From Ephemerocybe angulata (lineage: Eukaryota; Basidiomycota; Agaricomycetes; Agaricales; Psathyrellaceae): a DNA stretch of 64,000 nt. Within the stretch, counting starts at the first letter, position 1. The number at the start of each line of letters is the position of its first letter. The notes beneath the pieces were generated by a model that had not been told where the DNA came from, did not search any database, and saw nothing but the letters and a program-made list of their open reading frames with translations. Both the position numbers and the translations under genes were made by a program. This document shows positions 1 to 10,178 of the stretch, one piece after another. Location of the stretch: assembly GCA_013368325.1 (NCBI GenBank), contig JAACJK010000058.1, positions 248,001-312,000 on the forward strand, in the 5' to 3' direction.

Positions 1-1
1 C

Positions 2-2600
2 GAGGCGACTCTTGACAACGGGAAATTAGACCAGAAGACTATCCACCACCTCCGTGATCCTCAGGCCCCCGACCTCAACTTCGCTGACACCGATGTCCGG
101 CTGTGCATGGATATCTACATTGCAGCATGCCGTTCGTCGGAGGAGGTATACAGGGGTGTCCGCCGTGCAATCCAGTTTCATTTCCCCGAGACCGAACCAC
201 TGTCCCTCGAAGCTATCCGCAAGGCCGTGGCAGAGATTGCTGGCGTACGCCCTATTCTCGACGACATTTGCGTCAACTCATGCCATGCCTTTGTTGGTGA
301 TTGGGCGGACGAGTCCCAGTGCAAGAAGTGTGGTGCAGACCGGTGGCTTACCACAACCCGGGGGAAGCGTATACCACAAAAGCAAATGACGACCATCCCC
401 CTGGGACCCCAGCTAGCTGCTCTTCGGCGCTCTCGCGATTCTGCTCGCCTTTTGCGCTACAGAGACAGGCGCACGAAGGAAATTCTTCGGCTCATTGAGA
501 ATGCTAATCAGGGCCTGGATGAAGACGAAGAACCTACACTACCTCCCGACTTTGTATTTGACGACATTGTCTGTGGTGCCGACTATCTCGACCTATACCA
601 AGACCACAACATGGGCGAAAATGACACTCTAGTCAGTTTCTCCCTTGATGGCGCCAAGCTCTATCGGAACCGCGACTCGGACACTTGGATAGGTATCTGG
701 ATTGTCCAGGACTATGACCCTTCCATACGCTTCAAGCGGAAGTACGTTCTCCCTGCGTTCATCGTCCCCGGCCCCAAGAAGCCCAAGATTTTGGACTCTT
801 GTACATTCCGCACGTTCCATCATCTATCTGCAATTCAGCGGGAGGACCAGGGTCGAGGAATCAGAATGTGGGATGCGGAGAAGCAGACTGTGGTTCAAAG
901 CCGCACATTTTTCTTCCTGGCAACTGCGGATGCGGTTGCTTTGCCAGAGATGGATGGAAGAGTCGGCCACCATGGAGCGCACGGGTGTCGTCTGGGCTGC
1001 CCCATGAAAGGGCGTCATCGAGGTTCGGGTCACTACTACCCTGTCCACCTTTTACCCAGCAACTACACGCGGATGGACTGCATGCACCCCGATGTTGATT
1101 TGGGCGAGGTGGCTGCCTACTCGTCTTCCGAGTCGACAGACCGCTACCTCGAACAACTACAGACTGTGATCAACTCCAGGGATGAAGCTGATTTTGCGGA
1201 GAACCGGAAACTTGCAGGCATTAGCAAACCGTCAATTCTCGCTGGACTTCTTCCTAACCGCATGCTCCCCCTCCCTCGCTGCTTCTCCGTTGACCTGATG
1301 CACCTCGTCTGCATTAACTCCACTGAATTTCTCATCTCTCTCTGGAGAGGTAATCCCGCAGATCTCTGTGTCACCACTACCGATAAGATGGCAAACTGGG
1401 ATTGGCGTGTACTCACAGGCCAGAGGTGGATTGACCACGGCGAGCTAGTAGGGAGATCTCGGCAATATTTTCCTGCCATATTCCACCGGCCTCCTCGGAA
1501 TCCAGCGGAGAAGATCAACAGCGGCTACAAGGCCACTGAGTACTACCTCTACGTTTACGGCCTGGGTCCAGCATACTTCCGCACCCTCCTGCCGAGGGTG
1601 TACTGGCAGAATTTCTGCAAGCTGGTTCGAGCTGTCCGAATCCTCCTCCAGCGCGCCATTACAAAATCCCAGCTTGAAGATGCACAGATCTATATCAACC
1701 AATTCGTGGAAGAGTACGAATGGATCTACTATGGCCGTCGTGTTGACCGCATGCATTTTTGTCGTCCCTGGATCCACACACTCCTCCATTGCCCTAGTGA
1801 GGTCCTACGGTTGGGCCCAGGAGCATGCTACTCCCAGTTCACAATGGAGCGAGCAATTGGCGACTATGGCCGTGACATCCGCCAACCTTCCAATCCATTT
1901 GGAAATCTCTCTCGGATAATTGAACGCCATGCCCAGCTCAACGCGCTTTATAGCGTCTACCCAGAACTTGCTCCATCTTCCGCATTCCAGCCATCCAAGT
2001 CAGATTTGGATCTGGGAAATGGGTATGCATTCCTCCACCCGACATCTGGCACGGCGAAGAGTATCCTCGGGCGTCATGGCATGTATTTGATTGATACCCT
2101 TGGAACCTCCATGATTCTGTGGTATGGTCGTGTTCGCCTGAGTAATGGTCAGATCATTCGCAGTGCATACCGCGATAGTCGGCTTTCCAACCCAGAGCAC
2201 CGTGTCACTCGAAACGCAAAGGTGTGCTCCCTCTCTCAAATCTCAGGCATATCCATTTTGACACTGGGTTTAGATCAAGTTTGGGGGCCAAGTTCGCTTT
2301 GCCGAGGTCCAGTTCTACTTTCGACTTGAAGGGAACAATAACTGGTCTCCAAAAGCACTTGTTTCGCTCTACTCTGAAGCAGACCCAGAACTTTTTGCAG
2401 ACTCGTATGGGACACTTTATGCATGCAGGTACCAGGGTGACGATGGGCTGAGAATCATCAACATTACTGATATCATTAGCCTTGTCTCGATGCAGCCAAT
2501 GCCTCCTGGTGACCGAGAGGATTTGTTTTTTGCGGTGGAGAAATCAGGCTTAGAGGATGTTATGGAGCTTCTGGATGATGGAAACGACAACGAGGACTGA
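2..2600 (+). CDS. Tnp2-type (CACTA/EnSpm) transposase, 5' end cut by the window edge
   Basis: The frame is open from base 2 with no start codon, so the N-terminus lies outside the window. The visible part is about 848 residues in two exons, 2..2221 and 2274..2600, split by a 52 bp GT..AG intron (2222..2273). Without splicing the frame runs into a nonsense tail ending at 2329; with splicing it continues as an acidic tail of 108 residues (IKFGGQVRF... ending DDGNDNED). Recognisable features of Tnp2 transposases are an early acidic FSLDGAKL motif, a CxxC pair near the N-terminus (CKKCGADRW), and the SVDLMHL motif matching the D-x2-H signature of CACTA transposases. The role would be excision and insertion of a CACTA element by binding its ends. 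I see no internal stop codons, so it may be a recent copy. Terminal CACTA repeats were not found because the left end is outside the window. Confidence 0.85.
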
Positions 2601-3359
2601 TTCATGTATGACCCGTTTATATACAACAACAATTATGATTTATCAATCCTCGGGTACGTTAGGCGCTGGGGAAACCTCACATAACGATTATGTAAGATGA
2701 CAAATATTGATGGCACGTGCGCGCCGCCCGGTGCGCTGTCATCAAACTTTTCTCTCTTCTCTCTTCTTACCTTCCTTCCTTTCCATCGCCTCCTCCTCTC
2801 CTTCCCTCTCTCTCTCACACACTTTCGGGCGCGATGATGCAGGAGGACACGACAGCTGGGGCAAATGACTGGTGCGCCCTTACTTTGAGTCTCCTTTCCC
2901 CCTCCCTTCCCTTCTACCATGCCGCTGAAGCGCCCGCCCCGGCTCTTGACTCCACACCAGGAATCGTTCACGGATTGCGGGCGCAGACGCGTTTATCAAC
3001 CCCCCCACTTCCTTTTTTCGTATTGACTGTCGTTAACTACTGCCGTTAGTAGCATGAATACCGCGTCGTCATGTGGCGACGGCAGAGCGTTAGTCGAGCT
3101 TGGTAGGTTTTTTCTTTCATTCTTTCATGTACGGTGGGTCGCCGAGGGATGGCGCCGCGCGGGGCACATCGCGTAGCGACGTCCCGACTCGACCTGCCAT
3201 GCTGAATACTCGTAGTGACTCAATGCTGACTCTGTCCGCTGCTTTTTCCCTAGCTTGACAACGGCCACACCCTGCCCCAAAGCCACCCTCCGCCCCTTCG
3301 TGCTTTCCATTCCCCTTCACCCGTCTCCACCACCACCATCAGCGCCCGCCGGTTGTCGC
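2601..3359. other. Intergenic, pyrimidine-rich, no gene recognised
   Basis: This stretch follows the transposase stop. It carries long CT tracts around 2750-2820 and 2890-2930. Short open frames exist on both strands but they are low-complexity and resemble nothing I know. It could be the 3' flank or an internal part of the CACTA element. Confidence 0.5.
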
Positions 3360-3795
3360 CCATCCGCCTCCTTTGCTGCCCGACACGGCAGCCTGGAGAC
3401 GTGCGTGCTCTCCTTGATGCGGGAGAGTGCGTGGATGTGTGCGAACACATCTACCGCCGCCATCCACTCCTTGCTGCTCGATGCGGCGGCTCGGAGACGT
3501 GCTCTCCTCGATGCGAGAGAGTGCGTGGATGTGCTGGTGCGTCCGTCCCATCCACCTCCTTGCTGCTCGATGCGGCGGCTCGGAGAAGCACTCTTCTCGA
3601 TGCGGGAGAGTGCGTGGATGTGCGCGAATTCCACCTCCTTGCTGCTCGATGCGGCGGCTTGGAGAAGCACTCTCCTCGATGCGGGAGAGTGCGTGGATGT
3701 ACGAGCACATGCACCACTGCCATCCACTCCTTGCCGCTCGATGCGGCGGCTTGCAGGCGCACTCTCCTCGATGCGGGAGGGTGCGTGGATGTGCA
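3360..3795. repeat. GC-rich minisatellite, five degenerate units of about 79-94 bp
   Basis: The core GTGCGTGGATGT recurs at 3427, 3521, 3610, 3689 and 3781, giving spacings of 94, 89, 79 and 92 bp. Each unit also carries a TGCTGCTCGATGCGGCGGCT segment, and the spacer between core and segment varies in length. Several forward and reverse frames are open across the whole array. That follows from the repeat lacking TAA/TAG/TGA in any register, so it is not evidence for a protein. Confidence 0.85.
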
Positions 3796-4388
3796 GTGCG
3801 CGCCGTTACGAGAATGCATTGGTACGAGGCCTTCCCTTAGTTTAACCCTATACCTTGGCCAGAGATGCGATGAAGGAGTTGGAGCTTCTTCGCCGCGGGT
3901 TGGAGGGGAGATTGGCGCGCGAGGAGGAGGTGGAGGCTGCGGTGGTGGATAGGCGCCGAGACCTGTTGACGAAGTCCTCGAGGTCGATCCGGGGGAATGG
4001 CGTCATGCGTTGGCACGAAGTTGCGCATGTCGTCGTCGTCACCCTTCGGGTGTAGGTGTGGTGGTAGACAGCAGGGCAGCAGCCTCGCTGCTTTGTTGTT
4101 GATGTTGGGGCATGTGCACGGCGTCTTCGTCATCGTTGATAGCAAGCTGTGTTGTGTACGAATCTCTAATAAAATTGTGAGTTCTGCACACCTGACTGAG
4201 AGGTAGTGAGGGGTGTATAGCATCCCCTGGCCCCATCGAAATCGAATGGGAGGTGGTTTTGGCGCACTTCCCAATGTATGGGCGCCTGTGGGCCGGCAAA
4301 TTCCCGAATCAAATCCCACGTTAATTCAGACTTCTTGAACTGACGCGTTCGAAGTGCGACGCGTCTCACCCTCCTTCCTACCTGCAAT
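3796..4388. other. Intergenic, no gene recognised
   Basis: Nothing conserved was recognised between the minisatellite and the gene at 4389. The last ~100 bp are the likely promoter and leader of that gene, but no TATA box is obvious. Confidence 0.4.
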
Positions 4389-5225
4389 ATGGATCTAACC
4401 TCTACGGTAGCTAGCATTTCGGACATGTCCCCGGCTTTAGTTTCCTCTGGCCGCGCCTATCCGCCAATAATACCGGTAAGCTCGAAAAACTGGTTGTAAC
4501 AGTCACCTAATCTACATTCGGGCCTCGTGCAGTACTACGATGTAACCGACGAACGCTACGACATTACAGAAGACCCTAACTGGATTGAAGATTCCCAGGG
4601 AAGACTCTACCACAACTCCGAGACTCAGAGAGTCTTTGATCAGTACATTGCAAGTCGGGACAGGTATGTTATGGTTTCCCTCTACCTGTCACTTTCTTTG
4701 AACCTTCTCCAAGTGAACTCCATGTTGCGGAGTCCCAGTCCTCCACAGAGCTTATAGACGGACTTGGTCCAGCTCAGGATAGCCTCCTTCTTCCCACAGA
4801 AACTGCACTGGTAAAGCCGTATGCAGAAGTGGCCAAACAGGTCAATTTCTTGTGCTCGGGCACCCCAGGGGAGGCTAGTACAGATGATGACGATAACAGC
4901 GGTGACTATATCAAGGTGCGTTTGCTCTCATCTTATTTTTGTGCCTCTGACTTACTCTCATCAGGCGACTATTGCTTCAATTCGGGCGCGCAAGGTTCGC
5001 AACCGCCGAAAGTACACCGCGCAGAAGATCCAGAAGAAAACGGCTTCTCGTATTCACCGGGCACTTTGGACACAATTTGAGCATGCCCAAGACATGATTG
5101 TGGAGGCATGGTGGGCAGGAGAAAAGGCTGCTGCCGTAAAGAAGCGCAAAGACGCTTTAGAGGCCGCTCGCCATCGCATTACCCTTCTTGATCGAGTTAT
5201 TGAGGACCGAAAACTTCTGTATTAA
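4389..5225 (+). CDS. Anonymous 226-residue protein with basic C-terminal helix region
   Basis: The model has four exons: 4389..4475, 4533..4663, 4714..4915 and 4965..5225. The introns are 57, 50 and 49 bp with good GT..AG borders and unbroken phase, giving 226 residues. The N-terminus (MDLTSTVASISDM) leads into an acidic, tyrosine-rich part (YYDVTDERYDITEDPNW) and a short DDDD stretch. A C-terminal ~87 residues rich in K/R and predicted helix (IRARKVRNRRKYTAQKIQKK) ends in RKLLY. I recognise no family. It sits between the transposase and the 860-residue gene on the same strand, so all three may be cargo or accessory genes of one mobile element; that is inference. The four-exon structure held by frame makes it a convincing gene. 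Confidence 0.7.
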
Positions 5226-5416
5226 ACAGTAGAATTACTGATACCTCAGCCTAAAATAGTTATGCCTTTCTGTGCCTCCCAAAGCCATACGACCGCCCGC
5301 TGCTGGGAAGCCTGAGGGGAATTGCCTTTGGATATAAACAAAGCACAACACAATTTGGAGGCGCGTCCAAACGCGGGGACGCGTAACCTTTCTTTCCCTC
5401 TCTATACCCCTCCATC

Positions 5417-8394
5417 ATGTCGATCCCTTACTTTGATATGGCACAGCTGGATCCCAACCTTGGACGCGATTATGCCGACCGACACCATCGTCCCCGCAAT
5501 GCTGAGCACAACTCTTACGACCAACGCCATCTTCCTCGCGACCGCGACCGTGACCGCAATCATATCAGTGAGAACGATTTTCTTCTCACATAGAGGCGGG
5601 TTCACGAGACTAACCGCAATCTAGGTCACGACACCGAGCCTCAGGGCACTGGATCCTACAACCAACACCATCGTTCCCGCGATGTCGAGCCCCAGGGCAG
5701 CAACTATGACTCGCACTATCAACCTCGAGACCACAATCCGGTTCGCGATGCGGAGCACTACACTCTGCTAGCATCTGGAAATAGGGCATATATCGGGCTC
5801 AATGACCGGGTTATGGACCTGCAGGTTGACTGCAAGGCTAAAGAGTGCGCTATTCTCTTTTTTTACTGCATATATGCGCTCATAACTCACCAAACTGCCA
5901 GCATGCACATAGAGACCCTGAAAGACACGATTGCAAAGCTCGAAGCTCGACTTGAGTCAACCGCAGCTTCAAGTTCCTCCTCCTCCACGAATGCCCTTCA
6001 CGTCGGTGATCTCCCTCCAGAGTGTCGCCTTGACCGTAACGACTACAAAAAAGTTCGGTACTGGACAGAGGGACAGTGGAATGCAGTCAAGAACAAAGAG
6101 CCCTCTCTTGGTTTTCTAACGAAGAAGAATGGCGAACCGTTTGAGAATTCTGAGATTGCCCAGTTCACTGATACCGCCTACGGCCTTTTCAACTCCATCT
6201 ACAAGGCGGGACGCGCTCCTCAGTCATGGAAGCGACACCGGGACGATGAAATGGACAAGTACTTCAACATCAACATGATGAAGGCGCACGAACCATTCCG
6301 CACTGCAGATGGACCCTGGAAAGCGCTCGCGTTTGCCGTCGTCAAGTACCCTGACCACAAGAAGCACAAGCAGCCGGGCTTGGCTTTAGCTATGGCTTCC
6401 GCAAAAAGTACGTTTGCTATCCCTGCCTGACCTACATACTAATCGCCCCCCTAGAACGCACTGCAGTAGATGCAAAACTATCCGAGTCGGATGACGCCAG
6501 CGGCGATGAAGAGGAGCGAAAGAAACGCGAGGCGAAACAGAAGCGCTTGGCTCGCAAGAAGCACAGGCACGAGGAACAAAAAGGCTCCCTTGAGACTGGC
6601 TCAGGTTCCGCTATGGTTATTGACTTGGAAGCACCAGAAGGCGTTGCCTCTGGATCATCTTGCAGCAGCTCACGATCTCTAGCCTCTGCCGTCACATCTC
6701 CCATATCTCCTACGGATCCGTCGTCGTCTACAATGTTTGCTCCGGCGTCATCTCCAACTGCTGCTCCGTCGTCATCTCCAACTTCTGCTCCGTCTTCGTC
6801 TACGACTCCCGCTCCGTCTTCGTCTACGACTCCCGCTCCGTCGCCGTCATCTACGACTCCCGCTCCATCGCCGTCATCTACGACTCCCGCTCCGTCGTCG
6901 TCATCTACGACTCCCGCTCCGTCGCCGTCATCTACGACTCCCTCTCCGTCGTCGTCATCTACGACTCCCGCTCTGTCGTCCTCATCAACTCCTGCTCCGT
7001 CGTCCTCGTCAACTTCTGCTCTGTCGTCGCCTACGGCCGCCTCAGTAACTCCTTTGACTCCGAACACTGCAACCTCAGTGACATCTCCCTCTCATGCAGC
7101 AGCTTCGTCTCTTCCAGCTCCTTTAAGCCCAACCTCGAATCAAGATGTTGCGATGGCTCCTCCCGCGCCAGAATCACAGCCAGTCATGCCTCAGATTGCT
7201 GCTCCAGTGAACTCTCTCTCTCTTGCACCTAGCCCCACTCTTTTAACGTCTCTGATCTCACAGGCTGCTCTGGAGCTGCCTCTTCTATCCTCGATGCCCT
7301 CCAGCCTCGCAGGACCTTCTGCCGACAGCCTGAGTGGACCAAATGATGGCCCCATCAGTGATGCTCACGGATCTACAGCCTCTCCGCCTTCTTCTTCCCC
7401 CACGACTTCATCTGCTGAAGCTAGGCCAGCTGCTGCTGCTCAGACAACAAGCATTCCTCCGCCTCCAGAAGACGAGGAGCCTGGTAGCTCACTTGACAAA
7501 GCTCTTAAATATTGGGACTTGGTTGCGAAAGGTATTGCCAGTAGACGTTCTGATGATGCTAACCTGCGACGACAGAGCCAGGCGCCGGGCTCTGACAACG
7601 CGGATGATGGAGCCCCAAAGGACAATGAAGTTGGAAAGGGCGATGCTCCGCCTAGTGTACGAATTAAGGTATGTGCCCTTTCTCGTCTTGCCATTCCTCC
7701 CCGAGCACTCACAAGTCCCACCTCCTCTACGTCTGACGGTAGATAAAACCCAGGTTGTACGTGAATCGCTGTCACAACCTATGCACCACTAACGCACTTC
7801 TAGGGCGATAAGCATTCCAAGGTCGAGCGTTGCCGCTGCCGCTGCCGCCGACTTTGCGCTTCGCAACGGAGCACAACCAACTCCCCCCGGCCCAACCCCT
7901 CCTCCGCCCGTGCCCTCTACGACTCCTGTCAGCCCCACTGTGACTCCCGGCACCTTGACAACTCAAGATGGGCCCATTGTTGACCCAGCTTCACCGGAAA
8001 GTTCGCCCGTGGCTCAAGGACCTGCAAGTGGTACGCCGGCTAGTCCAGAGTCAAAGAAAAGGAAGCGAGGAGGACGGGTCGCCAAACCCTGGGAATACCA
8101 AGCCGAGATCGCAAAGGCCAAAAACATGACAGCTCGGTGAGTCCACAATTGTGCTGTCTTCGTACTTTGTGTATCTAATTTGTGCTACATAGCCTTTACT
8201 TTGCCCAGGATTATATGTCCCGCAAACCGGATACGACGAAGAAGGAGTTTGACGAAGCATGGAAAGGCTTAAGCGAAGCACAGAGGCTTGTGAGTCCCCC
8301 ATCTTTCCTTCAATTTGATTATAGTGGTTAAATATGATACTAGCCATACAAAGAACAGCAAGAAACGGGCAAGAAGCAGGCGAAAAAGACCTAG
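5417..8394 (+). CDS. 860-residue anonymous protein: coiled coil, agaricomycete-type W-rich domain, P/S/T repeat, HMG-like C-terminus
   Basis: Eight exons keep phase: 5417..5567, 5625..5844, 5902..6407, 6455..7668, 7743..7753, 7804..8136, 8193..8289 and 8344..8394. The 11-nt fifth exon is needed to restore frame; direct joining of its neighbours hits a stop. The N-terminus is rich in H, R and D, followed by a heptad-like coiled coil (LNDRVMDLQVDCKAKD). A domain of about 110 residues then has the spacing of an anonymous family common in mushroom genomes, by my recollection: RYWTEGQWNAV, then APQSWKRH, FRTADGPWKA and a YP. Next come a K/R-rich segment, some 300 residues dominated by TTPAPSPSS repeats, a basic KKRKRGGR nuclear-type signal, and a C-terminus (YFAQDYMSRKPDTTKKEFDE, then WKGLSEAQRLPYKEQ) resembling an HMG box. 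This suggests a nuclear DNA-binding protein. It could be the TNPA-like partner of the upstream transposase. Confidence 0.7.
6781..7026 (+). repeat. Coding tandem repeat of about 27 bp (P/S/T repeat of the 860-residue protein)
   Basis: Units built on TCTACGACTCCCGCTCCGTC with TCGTCATCT spacers repeat about nine times and encode S/T-S/T-P-A-P-S. All units stay in phase with the host frame. The antisense and third frames are also open and give acidic D/G or basic R/L repeats, which are artefacts of the unit composition. Confidence 0.8.
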
Positions 8395-8565
8395 GTGTGT
8401 TTCAAATCCCTGTCTTCAACGTACCCGCTGAAAGAACGCGATGCAGATACCCTTTCCTGCAGCCCGCCCAGCGCCTACATGCTCCAACGCCCCTCCTTCC
8501 CATCCCTCCACTCCGTCTGTTGCCAACGACGCGTGGGCTGCGATGCCCTGCCCGCCCGCCTCCCC

Positions 8566-8622
8566 TCCACTCCGCCTGCCCGCCCCCTCCACTCCGCCTG
8601 CCCGCCCCCTCCACTCCGCCTG
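8566..8622. repeat. 22-bp tandem repeat, about 2.6 copies
   Basis: The unit TCCACTCCGCCTGCCCGCCC recurs at 8566, 8588 and 8610. It lies just 3' of the 860-residue gene in C-rich sequence and has no coding role that I can see. Confidence 0.7.
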
Positions 8623-8639
8623 CTACCAACGGCGCACCA

Positions 8640-9120
8640 GCCGTTTCAGACCGCTTCAGATTCTCTTCCCTCAGTTCAGCGCACTTCAGACCAGGGCCGA
8701 TAGCTTCAGATTTTATAACGATACAATTCCTCCTTGTGCTTCAGATTCTTACTGCTTTGCTCAGATTTCGATTCCCCTGTGTTCCACTATGCTCAGTTCA
8801 CTTCAGACAGTCTCGTATTGCTTCAGATTATCAATAAATGGTTTTTTCAGCGTACCTCCGAGTGCTTCAGATGGGCTCCGAATAGCTCAGTTCTGTAAAT
8901 GAATATGTCTTCAGCCCTCCTCGGAATATCTCCGTCCCATTCAGACACACTCAGACACGGTCATATCGTGTTGTTTGAAATGCAATTCCATAACTCCGGG
9001 CTCTTCAGATCACCTCAGACGGAAATCTGCACAGCGCACAAGTTTTCCGACCATCAAACAACTCCGACAAACTCAGCCTGGCTCTGGTCATCTCCGCTCA
9101 TTTCAGATCCCTCAGACGGC
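8640..9120 (+). repeat. Field of about 15 YTCAGA hexamers, all in one orientation
   Basis: CTTCAGA or close variants occur near 8644, 8654, 8688, 8703, 8739, 8760, 8801, 8821, 8864, 8939, 8949, 9004, 9014, 9098 and 9108. All read on the + strand, and they alternate with CTCCG-type hexamers. No long frame crosses it. Dense, one-way, degenerate short motifs next to an element end are the pattern of subterminal transposase-binding arrays in CACTA elements, so I suggest that reading; it is inference. Confidence 0.6.
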
Positions 9121-9170
9121 ATTCGCACTGGGCATTACCTCCCATTACTCAGTTCCTGGACACTTTTAGT

Positions 9171-10168
9171 GGGGGTGACCAATTCCCGTATGTCACGCGG
9201 CTGGACATTTGTGATGCGTGTCACACTGTGACGCGAAAACCTGAGACGAGGGGCGCCAGTGGCAAGTATTGGCTATAGAAAATGCCAGGATGGAGCTAGA
9301 GGTAATTAAAACAGTCAATCGTGTACAGGAGTAGTACTAGAGTGTGTTGACTATCATATCTTTGTTGCCTTTACCTATGAACACTTTCGAGAGGCCAAAA
9401 GGTGCGGGATTGCCTGCAACTGTGTGCCTATTTCCGCTTTTGGCTTGATCCAGTGCAGAGTGATGTGTCGATGCCTCCTCAATGTACCTCGAATAGCTCC
9501 CCATTCCGGGCACGCATAAGCGCACAAGCTATACCATTTTGAAGCTATGCATAGCTAGCATGCGCATGTGCTGTATTTCAACGAATTCATACACTGTGCA
9601 CTTTTCAGATCTAGGAATCCTTTGCATACTTCTGCCCAGCTTGTAATGAATAGAACTCTTGTTCCTCTCATCGGATTAATTGGGTGTATAGAAGTCTTTT
9701 ACATAGAATCGAATTCTGAACAACTCTCCGGTTTTAGATTTTTGTATAACTCCCTCTAATAGGCCAATACTCCCCATTTTAATGGTCTATCTCAATACTA
9801 GGCAAGTTTATAAAGAATATAAAACCGGAGAGTTATAGATAGATACATTTAGTTGAACTTCTCTCTTTAAATCAAAGCATTTGAAGAAGTTCTCGCCGAG
9901 TTCTATTCATTTCAAGTTTCCCCTGCCAAATTGGCAGTGATTTTGCCAAATTGCGATGAGATATGATCACCCGGGCCATTGGGAGACATATAAAACTCAA
10001 TATATACTCTATTGGGTCTCTATGTATGATTCTGCATTTAAAACCTACCAGATTCGAGCAACAGAAGGTACGATGGAGGAAAAGGTGTTTGGTTTCACCT
10101 TTTGGGTTTGTCACCATGTGTGACACCTCTGTCACGCGCGTCGACTTCATCAGGAATTGGTCACCCCC
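9171..10168. mobile_element. Non-autonomous TIR element, 998 bp, with 9-bp target duplication
   Basis: The ends are inverted copies of GGGGGTGACCAATTCC (9171..9186 and 10153..10168). Both flanks carry ACTTTTAGT directly repeated (9162..9170 and 10169..10177). The call could also be a 15-bp TIR with an 11-bp duplication, CACTTTTAGTG. The subterminal sequences on both sides contain GTCACGCG and GTGTCAC-type words. Inside is AT-rich DNA with a second small inverted repeat of AACTCTCCGGTTTTA near 9720 and 9825. No transposase frame is present. A 9-bp duplication is typical of Mutator-like elements, so a MULE-type MITE is my best guess. Confidence 0.75.
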
Positions 10169-10178
10169 ACTTTTAGTG

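Noticed and set aside
3255..3952. Overlapping 120-200 codon frames on both strands
   Set aside because: They arise from the stop-free minisatellite unit; no start context, splice pattern or family resemblance.
6432..7067. Long minus-strand frame of Asp/Gly/Val repeats opposite the 860-residue gene
   Set aside because: It is the antisense reading of the P/S/T-coding tandem repeat; the sense frame is supported by splicing on both sides.
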